Part shown: piece by piece, positions 27,704 through 36,756 of the stretch
How positions within the stretch are numbered: position 1 is the stretch's first letter
Layout of the letters: each line of letters starts with the position of its first letter
NCBI RefSeq assembly: GCF_041058985.1
Contig: NZ_JBEHZE010000001.1
Span: 1,798,001-1,862,000 of the forward strand
Length of the DNA: 64,000 bases
Direction of reading: 5' to 3'
From: Hyphococcus lacteus
GTDB lineage: Bacteria > Pseudomonadota > Alphaproteobacteria > Caulobacterales > Parvularculaceae
Program-made: the position numbers and the translations under genes
Notes under the pieces: generated by a model
What the model saw: the letters and a program-made list of their open reading frames with translations, nothing else
What the model was told of the DNA's origin: nothing
Database searches by the model: none

Positions 27704-27763
27704 GCGGCCAATTCAAATTCCCGGAGATGCTTGAAAAATTTTAAAATGAAATGAAGCTATACA

Positions 27764-28510
27764 ATGTTGAAAATTGACAATCTCAAAGTTTCCGTCGGTG
27801 GAAATGAAATTTTGAAGGGCCTTTCGCTGGACGTTCCAGCTGGCGAAGTACACGCTATTATGGGCCCAAATGGATCGGGTAAATCAACGCTTTCATATAC
27901 GATTGCTGGGCGCGATGACTATGAAGCAAACAGTGGTGAGGTTTTGCTCAACGGCGATCCTTTATTCGAAATGGATGCAAATGAGCGCGCTGCCAAGGGG
28001 TTATTCCTGTCGTTTCAGCACCCGATGGAAATTCCTGGCGTTCAGACAATGACCTTTATAAGGACGGCGTTAAACGCGCAGCGCAAAGCACGCGGCGAGG
28101 AAGATATTTCTGCGGCTGATTTCATCAAGCTGGTGCGTGAAAAAGCGAAGCTCGTCGGGCTTGATGACCAAAAACTCAAACGTCAATTCAACGTTGGATT
28201 TTCCGGTGGTGAGAAGAAGCGTATGGAAATGTTGCAGATGGCAATGTTTGAGCCGCATTTTGCAATAATGGATGAAACTGACTCAGGGCTTGATATTGAC
28301 GCGTTGAAAATGGTTGGCGATGTGGTCAACGCTTTACGCGGACCGGAGCGCGGGTTTTTGGTGATCACTCATTATCAGCGGCTTTTGGATTATATAAAAC
28401 CGGATGCTGTTCATGTGTTGGCGGGCGGGCAGATTGTTAAGTCCGGTGGGCCAGAACTAGCAATTGAATTAGAAAAGTCCGGTTACGAACAGTTTATTGA
28501 AGCGGCTTAA
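27764..28510 (+). CDS. sufC: Fe-S assembly ATPase SufC
   Basis: 248 residues, an ABC ATPase: Walker A IMGPNGSGKSTL, signature NVGFSGGEKKRMEML, Walker B and switch FAIMDETDSGLDIDAL, and H-loop VITHYQRLLDYI. The ETDSGLD variant is diagnostic of SufC. It binds SufB and SufD in the cytoplasm and drives conformational change of the scaffold. It is followed by sufD after 3 bp. The ribosome site is weak. Confidence 0.97.
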   Translation: MLKIDNLKVSVGGNEILKGLSLDVPAGEVHAIMGPNGSGKSTLSYTIAGRDDYEANSGEVLLNGDPLFEMDANERAAKGLFLSFQHPMEIPGVQTMTFIRTALNAQRKARGEEDISAADFIKLVREKAKLVGLDDQKLKRQFNVGFSGGEKKRMEMLQMAMFEPHFAIMDETDSGLDIDALKMVGDVVNALRGPERGFLVITHYQRLLDYIKPDAVHVLAGGQIVKSGGPELAIELEKSGYEQFIEAA

Positions 28511-28513
28511 AAC

Positions 28514-29749
28514 ATGTCCAAGACAAATGTTGAAAATCCGACGGCGTTAGAGACGGCATTCGATGCGGCGTTCAAAAGCCGTTCGTCGATAAACGAGGCG
28601 CAAGCCGCAGCGTATGATCGTTTCACACAGCTGCGTCTACCGAACCGGCGTATTGAGAACTGGAAGTGGTCAGACTTTGCAACCACATTGCGCAATTTTG
28701 AGCCGGCGAATGACGTTACGGAGCTTCCGGTAGGGGCATCGCCATTTGACCATTTGAAGCCGCTTGAGTTTCGTTTGTACGATGGCCGGATTGAACTACC
28801 GCACGAGGATATGCCTGACGGAGTTCGCTACGGAATAATGGATGCGGTCGCGACCATCCCTGAATTAGAAAACAATGCGTTGGCCAATCTTAATGTGGCG
28901 CTGGCTCGAAAATCATTGGGCATCGAAATCGGTGAAAATGTTCAGCTCGATCGGCCAATTTTAATCAGACATATTATCTCTGGCAGTGGGTTTTCATTTG
29001 CGCAGACTATGATGCGTATTTCGGCGAATGCGCGTGTGCAGATAATTGAAACTTATGAGGGCCAGTCTGCTGGTCTATATTCGCATCTGTTTCATTTAGT
29101 GGTCCGTGACGAAGCAAAGTTTAATCGCGCCGTGCTCCAACAGACCGGACCGGAAAACACTACACATGCTATATGCGCCGCAAAAATAGAGGGAAATGCG
29201 GAGTTCAATCAGACGTCGCTATCGACTGGCGGGAGGCTCTGCCGACATGAAACTCATGCGCACTTCTGGTCGCCAAATTCAAAGGCGACAATTAATAGCG
29301 CTTCGTTATTGTCGGATGAACGTCATGCTGATTTTACTTCGGAAACTCGGCATCTTGCGCCGCATTGTCAAACTCGCCAGTTACATAAAGGTGTGGCGCG
29401 TAACCGTGGCCGAAATGTTTTTCAAGGCAAGTTCTACGTAGAGCGTGAAGCCCAAAAAACTGACGCGAAAATGACCGCGAATGCGCTGCTTTTGTCTGAC
29501 ACCGCGGAGGCTAATCACAAGCCGGAACTTGAGATCTATGCGGATGACGTTGAGTGCGCACACGGTTCGACGGTAGGAGCTTTAGACAAAGACGCATTGT
29601 TTTATTTGCAACAGCGCGGCCTATCAGAAGAAGAAGCACGTGCGTTGTTGGTTGATGCATTTGTGGGTGAAGTCATGAGCGAAATCGCGGATGAGAAATT
29701 GCGATCAGTGTTCGAGACCCAAGTACAAAATTGGCTGGCATCGTCATGA
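28514..29749 (+). CDS. sufD: Fe-S assembly protein SufD
   Basis: 411 residues. The SufBD beta-helix is evident, with LPNRRIENWKWSDF at the N-terminus and AHGSTVGALDKDALFYLQQR plus GLSEEEARALLVDAF at the end. It pairs with SufB over the SufC dimer and helps in iron entry. The gene overlaps sufS by 4 bp. Confidence 0.95.
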   Translation: MSKTNVENPTALETAFDAAFKSRSSINEAQAAAYDRFTQLRLPNRRIENWKWSDFATTLRNFEPANDVTELPVGASPFDHLKPLEFRLYDGRIELPHEDMPDGVRYGIMDAVATIPELENNALANLNVALARKSLGIEIGENVQLDRPILIRHIISGSGFSFAQTMMRISANARVQIIETYEGQSAGLYSHLFHLVVRDEAKFNRAVLQQTGPENTTHAICAAKIEGNAEFNQTSLSTGGRLCRHETHAHFWSPNSKATINSASLLSDERHADFTSETRHLAPHCQTRQLHKGVARNRGRNVFQGKFYVEREAQKTDAKMTANALLLSDTAEANHKPELEIYADDVECAHGSTVGALDKDALFYLQQRGLSEEEARALLVDAFVGEVMSEIADEKLRSVFETQVQNWLASS

Positions 29750-30990
29750 GTATTCATGAACTAGATGTCGAGGCGTTACGGGCCGAGTTTCCGATTTTGT
29801 CTCGTGAAGCTTACGGGAAACCGCTAGTCTATCTAGATAGTGCGGCATCTGCGCAAAAGCCGCGCGCTGTTATTGATGCGATGACCAATTCTATGGAACA
29901 TTCCTACGCAAATGTTCATCGCGGTCTGCATTTGCTGTCAAACGAAACGACATCTGCTTATGAAGACGCGCGCAAAATTGTCGCGAGCTTTATCAACGCA
30001 GCATCGCCCGATGAGATCATTTTTACATCAGGCGGAACCGACGCGTTCAATTTGATTTCTTATGCTATGGGCGCAACAGTCGATGGTCATAGTGAAATCA
30101 ATGAGGGTGATGAAATAATTCTCTCGGTCGCTGAGCATCACTCTAATATCGTACCGTGGCATTTTTTGCGGGAACGCAAAGGGGCGGTGCTGAAATGGCT
30201 CGACCTGTCCGATGACGGAATAATTGATCTTGATGCCTATCGGGCGCTTTTTACGGATCGAACAAAACTCGTGGCTATATCGCACATGTCGAATGTGCTG
30301 GGAGTCACAACGCCAGCCAAAGCACTAACCCGCATCGCGCATGAACATGGCGTAAAAATACTGTTCGATGGGTGCCAAGGTGCTGTTCACGGTAGTGTCG
30401 ATGTCCGTGAAATTGATTGTGATTTTTATGTCATGACCGGCCATAAGCTATATGGTCCGTCTGGTGTTGGCGTTTTGTACGGTAAAAAATCGATAATGGA
30501 TAAACTCCCCCCTTATAAGGGTGGTGGCGAGATGATCGATTTAGTGACGACGGAGGCGGTCACATACAACGAATCTCCACATCGTTTTGAAGCGGGCACG
30601 CCGCCAATTTTAGAGGCGATTGGGTTGGGTAAGGCGCTTGAATGGATGCAGGCCAAGGGTGTTTCCGCAATCGCCGCACATGAAGCAAATCTGCGTGAGC
30701 ATGCGATTGAAGAGTTGTCGAAACTGAACTTCGTGCGCATCTATGGTAGAGCAGCAGAAAAAGCACCAATTATAGCATTCACGGTGGAGAGTGCGCATCC
30801 GCATGATATTTCGTCTATTTTGGATAGAACGGGCGTCGCGGTTCGTGCGGGACATCATTGTGCCCAACCACTTATGCAACGACTAGGCGTAGATGCTACG
30901 GCACGAGCATCGTTTGCCGCTTATAATACACACAAAGACGTGGAGGCGCTTATTACGGGTCTCCATAAGACATATGAAATGTTGGGCTAA
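29746..30990 (+). CDS. sufS: Cysteine desulfurase SufS, class II
   Basis: 414 residues from the ATG at 29746, which overlaps the sufD stop by 4 bp; an in-frame TTG is five codons earlier. PLP lysine is in MTGHKLYGPSGVG, and the active-site Cys is RAGHHCAQPL, the short class II loop. AEHHSNIVPWHFLRER is typical of SufS. It gives sulfur to the SufBCD scaffold. No SufE or SufU was found in the window. Confidence 0.96.
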   Translation: MSIHELDVEALRAEFPILSREAYGKPLVYLDSAASAQKPRAVIDAMTNSMEHSYANVHRGLHLLSNETTSAYEDARKIVASFINAASPDEIIFTSGGTDAFNLISYAMGATVDGHSEINEGDEIILSVAEHHSNIVPWHFLRERKGAVLKWLDLSDDGIIDLDAYRALFTDRTKLVAISHMSNVLGVTTPAKALTRIAHEHGVKILFDGCQGAVHGSVDVREIDCDFYVMTGHKLYGPSGVGVLYGKKSIMDKLPPYKGGGEMIDLVTTEAVTYNESPHRFEAGTPPILEAIGLGKALEWMQAKGVSAIAAHEANLREHAIEELSKLNFVRIYGRAAEKAPIIAFTVESAHPHDISSILDRTGVAVRAGHHCAQPLMQRLGVDATARASFAAYNTHKDVEALITGLHKTYEMLG

Positions 30991-30999
30991 GTTTAGTTT

Positions 31000-31404
31000 A
31001 TGGAAAATCAAAGAGATATCATCGACGTAAATCCACCGGCACCAGAACGCGCGCCACAGGCGGAAACCTCTGGGGCTTCGTCTATTCCAGCCGAGGAACT
31101 TGAACGCATTACGGGCGATATCATTCGATCACTCAAGACGGTGTATGACCCAGAGATCCCGGTTGATATTTATGAATTGGGCCTCATCTATAAGGTAGAT
31201 CTCAACGATGAGCGCCACCTTACGGTCGATATGACGCTAACGGCACCGGGGTGTCCTGTTGCTGGTGAAATGCCGGGCTGGGTAGAAGGCGCAGTGCGCG
31301 GGACCGAGGGCGTTGAAGATGTGACGGTGAATATGGTTTTTGAACCGCCATGGACACCTGAACGGATGTCGGATGAGGCGAAACTTGAATTAGGATGGCT
31401 ATAA
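31000..31404 (+). CDS. sufT: SufT-like MIP18/DUF59 Fe-S maturation protein
   Basis: 134 residues: a Pro-rich N-terminal tail (about 1-30), then the MIP18 domain with VYDPEIPVDIYELGLIYKV, MTLTAPGCPVAGEMPGWV and VTVNMVFEPPWTPERMSD. The cysteine in APGCPVAGE is the conserved one of the family. SufT-type proteins help mature Fe-S proteins when demand is high. The stop TAA overlaps the sufA start by one base. Nine bp follow sufS. Confidence 0.9.
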   Translation: MENQRDIIDVNPPAPERAPQAETSGASSIPAEELERITGDIIRSLKTVYDPEIPVDIYELGLIYKVDLNDERHLTVDMTLTAPGCPVAGEMPGWVEGAVRGTEGVEDVTVNMVFEPPWTPERMSDEAKLELGWL

Positions 31405-31769
31405 TGGCTCGACCTAGACCAAAAGTGATAACGCTAACGGATGTCGCCGCAAGTCGTATGAGTGAAATTATGGCTGATGCGGCCGAAGATTTTATTGGCG
31501 TGAAAATTGGCGTTAAAAACGGTGGTTGCGCTGGTATGGAATACACCATGGACTATGCAACCGAGGCGGCACCACTTGACGAAGTCGTTGAAGAGAACGG
31601 TATCAAAATTTTGATCGACCCTAAGGCAATTCTTTTTTTAATAGGTACACAGATCGATTTTGTGACAGAGAAGCTATCTCAACGGTTTGTATTCAACAAT
31701 CCCAACCAGACGGATGCGTGTGGTTGTGGGGAAAGCGTTACAATTATTCCGGCTAACGTAGACGCCTGA
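31404..31769 (+). CDS. sufA: A-type Fe-S carrier SufA/HesB
   Basis: 121 residues from ATG 31404 (coupled TAATG); an ATG three codons earlier also exists. The three carrier cysteines are seen in GVKNGGCAGMEY and in the C-terminal DACGCGES. The A-type proteins accept clusters from the scaffold and pass them to targets. It is the last gene of the suf run. Confidence 0.93.
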   Translation: MARPRPKVITLTDVAASRMSEIMADAAEDFIGVKIGVKNGGCAGMEYTMDYATEAAPLDEVVEENGIKILIDPKAILFLIGTQIDFVTEKLSQRFVFNNPNQTDACGCGESVTIIPANVDA

Positions 31770-31790
31770 TTGGATCGCGGGTGGTTAGGT

Positions 31791-32162
31791 ATGGCAATTT
31801 CTTCCTCCTATCTTAGCCACCTCAAAGATTTGTTTTCTCCTTTTGGGCAAATCACCATTCGCAAAATGTTCGGCGGGGCTGGTGTCTATTGTGATGGGGC
31901 AATTTTTGCCATTACCGGTGATGAAGGATTATGGTTTAAAGTTGATGACATAACGCGAGCCGAATTCGAACAGGCTGGTTGTGCGCGCTTCACCTATGAA
32001 TTCGATAACGGAAAAACCGGATCGATGTCTTATTACTCGGCACCGGATGAAATATACGACGATGCTGATGCACTAAAGCACTGGACGCAACTCGCACTTG
32101 GCGCCGCTTCTCGATCACAAAAGAAACCAAAGAAAACGGCGAAAAAGCCAACGAAGCGTTAG
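31791..32162 (+). CDS. TfoX N-terminal-domain protein
   Basis: 123 residues starting at ATG 31791; the frame is open a little earlier from a TTG. FGQITIRKMFGGAGVYCDGAIF, GLWFKVDD and YEFDNGKTGSMSYYSAPDEIYDD are the TfoX N-terminal domain signature. The Lys-rich tail (about 105-123) may bind nucleic acid. The C-terminal TfoX domain is missing, as in many such standalone proteins. It is 21 bp downstream of sufA and overlaps the convergent hydrolase gene by 4 bp. Confidence 0.85.
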   Translation: MAISSSYLSHLKDLFSPFGQITIRKMFGGAGVYCDGAIFAITGDEGLWFKVDDITRAEFEQAGCARFTYEFDNGKTGSMSYYSAPDEIYDDADALKHWTQLALGAASRSQKKPKKTAKKPTKR

Positions 32163-32866
32163 GCGAATAATTCTTCGAGGAATTCAATCGTTGACTGCCA
32201 GGATCTGCGATCCGCATCTGCATTATAAACGGTGCCAAAATCAGGGTCATTAGCCTTTGGGTTAGTGAAGGCATGCATTGTGTTGCCATAGGCATGAAGC
32301 TGCCAATCAGCGTTTGCTTTGGTCAACTCGGTACCCAGTGAAACAACGTCTGCGGGCGGTGCCATTGGGTCATCCCAGCCATGATGCACCAACAATTTAG
32401 GATCGATTTTATCAGCTGTTTTGTCCGGGCTTGTGAAAAGACCGTGATAAGAAATTACGCCCTTTACGGCAGCATTCGCACGAGCAACATCGATGGCGCA
32501 AAGACCACCAAAGCAATATCCCGCAACGGCGACGTTATCTGCGTCAACCTGATCTAACCATTTCATTTCTGTGATATTGGCCAATAATAGTTCACGAAGT
32601 TTCGCGCGATCTTCCATGAAGGGTGTCATTAACGCCTGACATTCTTCGGTCGACGTTCCAACTACATCGCTACCAAAAAGATCAATGGCAATGGCTGTAT
32701 AGCCCAAAGCCGCGAACGCTTCGGCTTTTTGGTTTTCAAATTCTGTTCGTCCTGCCCACGCGTGACATATCAAAATAGTTGGTGCCGCTGCGTCATGACT
32801 AGCAATAAACGCTTTATATGACTTGCCGCTGATGTCGTAAGAATGTGTGCGTGTGGAAATCGTCAT
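32159..32866 (-). CDS. Dienelactone hydrolase family protein
   Basis: 235 residues. The catalytic Cys is in AVAGYCFGGLCA. The partner Asp is in HHGWDDPMAP and the His in GNTMHAFTNP. This is the dienelactone hydrolase family of alpha/beta hydrolases; many members outside aromatic catabolism have unknown esters as substrates. No chlorocatechol gene is nearby, so a role in 3-oxoadipate metabolism is not supported. Confidence 0.86.
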   Translation of the reverse strand: MTISTRTHSYDISGKSYKAFIASHDAAAPTILICHAWAGRTEFENQKAEAFAALGYTAIAIDLFGSDVVGTSTEECQALMTPFMEDRAKLRELLLANITEMKWLDQVDADNVAVAGYCFGGLCAIDVARANAAVKGVISYHGLFTSPDKTADKIDPKLLVHHGWDDPMAPPADVVSLGTELTKANADWQLHAYGNTMHAFTNPKANDPDFGTVYNADADRRSWQSTIEFLEELFA

Positions 32867-32917
32867 GACAAAACCCTTTGGCGGCTAAAATTTGACGTAC
32901 CGCTAATTTTGCCAGTC

Positions 32918-33088
32918 TCATACGGTTTTGTCAGCCTCAGATGTCGGCGACTTTTCCTCAGCTTTATCCGTGGGATTGTCTGATGCTTTCGAGGGGGCCT
33001 GGGGGGCTTTGCCAAGGGTTTTTGATACAAATCGACGAAGCCGGTCTAGTGATGAATCATCTGTGTAATTTGAATCGTTGATTTTCAT
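32918..33088 (-). CDS. Small disordered protein, 56 residues
   Basis: ATG at 33088 with GGAGG about 6 bp upstream; a short in-frame extension upstream has no support. A helical stretch (DDSSLDRLRRFVSKTLGK) is followed by a low-complexity Pro/Lys/Ser/Glu tail (KAPQAPSKASDNPTDKAEEK). No family was recognised. It is downstream of a 57-residue Pmp3 gene and shares its strand, so it probably belongs to the same unit. Confidence 0.6.
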   Translation of the reverse strand: MKINDSNYTDDSSLDRLRRFVSKTLGKAPQAPSKASDNPTDKAEEKSPTSEADKTV

Positions 33089-33109
33089 AGGTTCCTCCAT
33101 GGGGAAGCG

Positions 33110-33283
33110 TTAGCGGCGCAAGATAATCCAAAGCGCGTGAATTATGCCCGGGATATAGCCGAGCAGCGTTAGAACCACGTTGATCCAAAACTGCGCTGTG
33201 AATCCGACCTCCATTGCGACGCCGACTGGCGGCAATAGAACGGACAGAATGACCTTGAGAATGTCACCTTCGGAACGAGCCAT
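33110..33283 (-). CDS. Pmp3/YqaE family small membrane protein
   Basis: 57 residues. Motifs GDILKVILSVLLPPVGVAME, TAQFWINVVLTLLGYIPG and IIHALWIILRR match the Pmp3/UPF0057 family of two-helix stress membrane proteins, known in yeast and plants as cold- and salt-responsive. The ribosome site is very strong (AAGGAGGAG about 4-5 bp before the ATG). It lies between a 76-residue and a 56-residue gene on the same strand. Confidence 0.92.
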   Translation of the reverse strand: MARSEGDILKVILSVLLPPVGVAMEVGFTAQFWINVVLTLLGYIPGIIHALWIILRR

Positions 33284-33298
33284 TGTCACTCCTCCTTT

Positions 33299-33529
33299 CT
33301 AGTGTTTTGTGTTGCGAATATTGGACATGAATTGTCCAACCGAGTTTACTGTTTCGGTGAGCGCCGATCGTAAATTGCGGGGACTTTCGGCAGATGAAGC
33401 TGACGCTGCCGGCATTTCTGATTGTGGAAATTGCCGATGCTTTTGAGGCTCTGCAACGAGAGCATTCATCTGATTATCGGCTGTGATAACGTAGAACTGC
33501 TGACCTGAAATTGGGGCGTCGTCTTGCAT
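33299..33529 (-). CDS. Small hypothetical protein, 76 residues
   Basis: Start at ATG 33529, preceded by GGAGAGAG; an upstream in-frame ATG at 33565 is less likely. N-terminal GQQFYVITADNQMNALVAE may be a short beta segment; the rest is polar with LRSALTETVNSVGQFMSN, possibly an amphipathic helix. No family was recognised. It precedes the Pmp3 gene by 15 bp and is likely co-transcribed. Confidence 0.6.
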   Translation of the reverse strand: MQDDAPISGQQFYVITADNQMNALVAEPQKHRQFPQSEMPAASASSAESPRNLRSALTETVNSVGQFMSNIRNTKH

Positions 33530-33600
33530 GATGCTCTCTCTCCAATCTACATGAGAGGAGAACAAGGCGGGCGGCGGTTAGTTCCCGGCCAAGAGTGTGC

Positions 33601-35019
33601 TTATTCTGGTGTACCGATCCGGCTAATTTTAAGTGTATTGGTCTTACCCGGACGGCCAAATGGATATCCAGCTAAGATAATGATCCGTTCGCCATCATGT
33701 CCCCCATTTTGCTTAGCGAGAGTGTCAGCTTTTTCGATCATTTCATGGAAATGCGAAATATCTTCGGTAACCACTGGGCGTACACCCCAAAACAGACCAA
33801 GTTTACGGGCGACATCTATATCTGGTGTTGCTGCAATAACAGGGCAGTGTGGACGGTCGCGCGAAAGCCGCCGTGCGGTTGACCCAGTCTTTGTATATGC
33901 GACCGCATATTTGCAATCGAGCACTTCTGCAATGCGCCGTGCGGAGAGGGTAATTGCGTCCGCGGTTGTGTAGCCATCTTCTTCGCGCGGAACATTTTTA
34001 AAACCATCCGAGTCAGCATCGCGTTCCGTGGCACCAATAATGCGGTCCATGATGGCAACGGCGGTGGGGGGGTGACGGCCAACCGCTGTCTCTGCCGATA
34101 ACATTACAGCATCAGCCCCTTGATAAACTGCGGTAGAAACGTCTGATGCTTCGGCGCGCGTCGGCGAGATGGATTCGACCATCGATTCCAACATATGCGT
34201 TGCCACAATAACCGGTTTTCCTGCGCTGCGGCAGCTGCGGATGATGCGGCGTTGTATAAGTGGCACATCCTCAGGCGCGCATTCCACGCCTAAGTCGCCC
34301 CTCGCAACCATCACCCCGTCTGAAAGTGCAAGAATGTCATCAAACTGATCAACAGCAGAAGGCTTTTCAATTTTTGAAATGATGCCCGCACGCCCCTTAA
34401 TAATATCGCGCGCTTCTTGAACATCATTGGCCTGCTGAACAAATGATAGCGCGATGTAGTCTACGCCGAGATCAAGTGCAAATGCGAGATCCTCCCGGTC
34501 TTTTTCGGTGAGCGCTGAGATAGGCAGACGGCGACCAGGTACATTGATGCCTTTTTTGTTTTTCAATTCTCCCGGCGTATCGGCTTTTGCGATGATATGG
34601 CGGTCGTTCCGTTCCGAAATAGTGATCTGTAACTTTCCGTCATCTAGCTTAAGAACGTCGCCCGGTTCTAAGACATCAAGAAGTTCACGATGCGGAATTG
34701 GGATGATGTTTTCGTCATTTGATTCGGCAGCGTGGGTGAGCTTATATTCAGCGCCGTAGCGTAGTTTAATCGATCCACCAGCAAATGAACCTGTGCGAAT
34801 TTTCGGTCCCTGTAGGTCCGCGAAAATCGTCAGAGGCGTGCCGGTATCGCGTTCAATGTCGCGAATAGCCTTTGCCACAATCGTAAGCTTGTCATGCTCA
34901 CCGTGACTCATATTCAAACGAAAAATATCGACTCCGGCATTGTGGATCAGACGGAGCATTGATGGCGAAGCGCTTGCTGGGCCGATTGTCGCGACGATTT
35001 TGCAAAGGCGGTTTCTCAC
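33601..35019 (-). CDS. pyk: Pyruvate kinase
   Basis: 472 residues. Core signatures KIVATIGPASASPSMLRLI, ADLQGPKIRTG, GIISKIEKPSAVDQFDDI (catalytic Lys), MVARGDLGVECAPEDVPLIQ, and DGVMVA are all in place, together with the C-terminal allosteric domain (YTKTGSTARRLSR). It makes pyruvate and ATP from PEP. It heads the run of small genes on the reverse strand, and its upstream gap to creA is 79 bp. Confidence 0.97.
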   Translation of the reverse strand: MRNRLCKIVATIGPASASPSMLRLIHNAGVDIFRLNMSHGEHDKLTIVAKAIRDIERDTGTPLTIFADLQGPKIRTGSFAGGSIKLRYGAEYKLTHAAESNDENIIPIPHRELLDVLEPGDVLKLDDGKLQITISERNDRHIIAKADTPGELKNKKGINVPGRRLPISALTEKDREDLAFALDLGVDYIALSFVQQANDVQEARDIIKGRAGIISKIEKPSAVDQFDDILALSDGVMVARGDLGVECAPEDVPLIQRRIIRSCRSAGKPVIVATHMLESMVESISPTRAEASDVSTAVYQGADAVMLSAETAVGRHPPTAVAIMDRIIGATERDADSDGFKNVPREEDGYTTADAITLSARRIAEVLDCKYAVAYTKTGSTARRLSRDRPHCPVIAATPDIDVARKLGLFWGVRPVVTEDISHFHEMIEKADTLAKQNGGHDGERIIILAGYPFGRPGKTNTLKISRIGTPE

Positions 35020-35098
35020 AGCGTAACACTCCGGTTGATCATCTTTAGACCATTAGAGTTACGCGGTTTTGGTATAGCTTGGAACCTAACCGACTAAA

Positions 35099-35611
35099 TT
35101 ATTCCGTAGTAAATTGGTCTAGGGGAAAACTGATATCCTGACCGTATAAAGCAATCGTTGAAATGCCCATTTTGGCTGAACCTTCGACGGGGCGTCGACT
35201 GTATACGACATAGATCAGCGTTTTGTTTTCAGGGTCGAAAATCCGCCGTACCGCAATCGATTTAAAAACCAGGCTCATGCGTTGGGAAAAAACCTCTTCG
35301 CCATCCTTATCATAGTCAATCTCGCCAATGCTAATGGGCCCTGTTTGGCGACAAGCAATAGATGCGTTCGATGGGTCTTCAAACCAGTTGCCCTTGGAAA
35401 CCCGGTCCCAAAAACCTCTGTCGAAGTGGGTTAAATGACAGGTCACCCCCTCTACCTTTGGGTCCGATAGGGCTTGAACCTTTATCTCGTTACCGATGAA
35501 GTCATTCTTGAATTCACCAACCTCATTTTCGCTATTTCTACCGCAAGAGGTTGCAGCAAGTACAGCCAAGCCAAGTGCAAAATAGCGACAGTAAGATGTT
35601 GTATTTTTCAT
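35099..35611 (-). CDS. creA: CreA family lipoprotein
   Basis: 170 residues. Signal plus lipobox-like ALGLAVLAATSCG places the Cys near residue 23. KNDFIGNEIKVQALSDPKV, VTCHLTHFDRGFW, ASIACRQTGPI and VFKSIAVRRIFDPENKTLIY are the CreA family pattern. The family's role is unknown in spite of its historical link with carbon-catabolite regulation. Two conserved cysteines in the mature part could form a disulfide. Periplasmic or membrane anchored. Confidence 0.88.
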   Translation of the reverse strand: MKNTTSYCRYFALGLAVLAATSCGRNSENEVGEFKNDFIGNEIKVQALSDPKVEGVTCHLTHFDRGFWDRVSKGNWFEDPSNASIACRQTGPISIGEIDYDKDGEEVFSQRMSLVFKSIAVRRIFDPENKTLIYVVYSRRPVEGSAKMGISTIALYGQDISFPLDQFTTE

Positions 35612-35652
35612 AAGAGATAAATTGGCGATGAAGTGAGAGCCTGAAGGTTCCC

Positions 35653-36618
35653 CTATCGGTTACAAAGGCCGGCCTTCGCCGTTTCGTATTCGCGAGCCAT
35701 TTTGTCGACGAAAGCGGCTGTGGACGTGATTTCTTTTATGGCACCGACGCCTTGTCCGCCGCCCCAAATGTCTTTCCAAACTTTTTTGGCATTATCGCCG
35801 CCAGATTTGAAATCCATTTTGGTGGGGTCGCTTACGGGCAAGTTGTCAGGGTCCATGCCTGATTTGGTAATAGAGCTTTTGATGTAATTGCCATGCACGC
35901 CAGAAAAGTAATTCGTATAGACGATATCATCAGCAAAGGCTTCGACAATACCATCCTTATAAGCCTGATCCGCATTTGCTTCTTCGGTGGCAATGAAGCC
36001 AGTACCCACATAACCAAAGTCAGCGCCCATCGCTTCAGCGGCAAGGACCGACTGGCCGCGTGTTATACAGCCTGAAAGGGCGAGGGGGCCATCGAACCAT
36101 TCGCGAATTTCCTGAACCAATGCGAAAGGCGATTGAACGCCGGCATGCCCGCCCGCGCCAGCCGCGACGCAGATTAGTCCATCGGCACCTTTTTCAATTG
36201 CCTTTTTTGCGAATGTATTATTGATCACATCATGCAAAACAATTCCGCCATATGAATGGATCGCGTCGTAGACTTCTTCGCGTGCGCCAAGCGACGTGAT
36301 TACGATCGGCACTTCATGTTTAACGCAAGCCTCAACATCGTGCATTAAGCGGTTATTTGTACGGTGAACAATTTGATTAACGGCAAATGGGGCGGAGGGT
36401 AAATTGGGTTGCTCTTCGTCATGTTGTGCGAGGGTCTCTTTGATTTCGATTAACCAATCATCGAGCTTTTCCTCTGGGCGTGCGTTTAGTGATGGAAAAG
36501 ATCCAACGACCCCGGCCTTGCACTGTGCAATGACGAGCTTTGGCGTTGAAACAATAAACATGGGCGCGCCAATAACGGGGATGCGCATTTTCGATTTAAT
36601 ATCGTCGATGGACGTCAT
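35653..36618 (-). CDS. NAD(P)H-dependent flavin oxidoreductase (nitronate monooxygenase family)
   Basis: 321 residues from the ATG at 36618, which is preceded by AGGAGA at 6-7 bp; the open frame before it is not supported. The FMN-binding TIM barrel shows IPVIGAPMFIVSTPKLVIAQ, GADGLICVAAGAGGHAG (phosphate and active-site loop), LSGCITRGQSVLAAEAMGAD and YVGTGFIATEEANA. The catalytic His is likely in GAGGHAG. The family oxidises nitronates or reduces quinones; here the substrate is unknown. It is divergent from an acyl-CoA ligase. Confidence 0.87.
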   Translation of the reverse strand: MTSIDDIKSKMRIPVIGAPMFIVSTPKLVIAQCKAGVVGSFPSLNARPEEKLDDWLIEIKETLAQHDEEQPNLPSAPFAVNQIVHRTNNRLMHDVEACVKHEVPIVITSLGAREEVYDAIHSYGGIVLHDVINNTFAKKAIEKGADGLICVAAGAGGHAGVQSPFALVQEIREWFDGPLALSGCITRGQSVLAAEAMGADFGYVGTGFIATEEANADQAYKDGIVEAFADDIVYTNYFSGVHGNYIKSSITKSGMDPDNLPVSDPTKMDFKSGGDNAKKVWKDIWGGGQGVGAIKEITSTAAFVDKMAREYETAKAGLCNR

Positions 36619-36756
36619 GAATGTCTCCTGAAAGGTTGCTTTAGGTACCCGCAGGGCGCGCCTCGCCGCAACCCACAAGTGCAGTTCTGTGTATTTGCCT
36701 TTTCCCGCCGACGGGTTCGAGGCATACTTTGGGAAAAACTAAGGTTAGGGAGCCGC

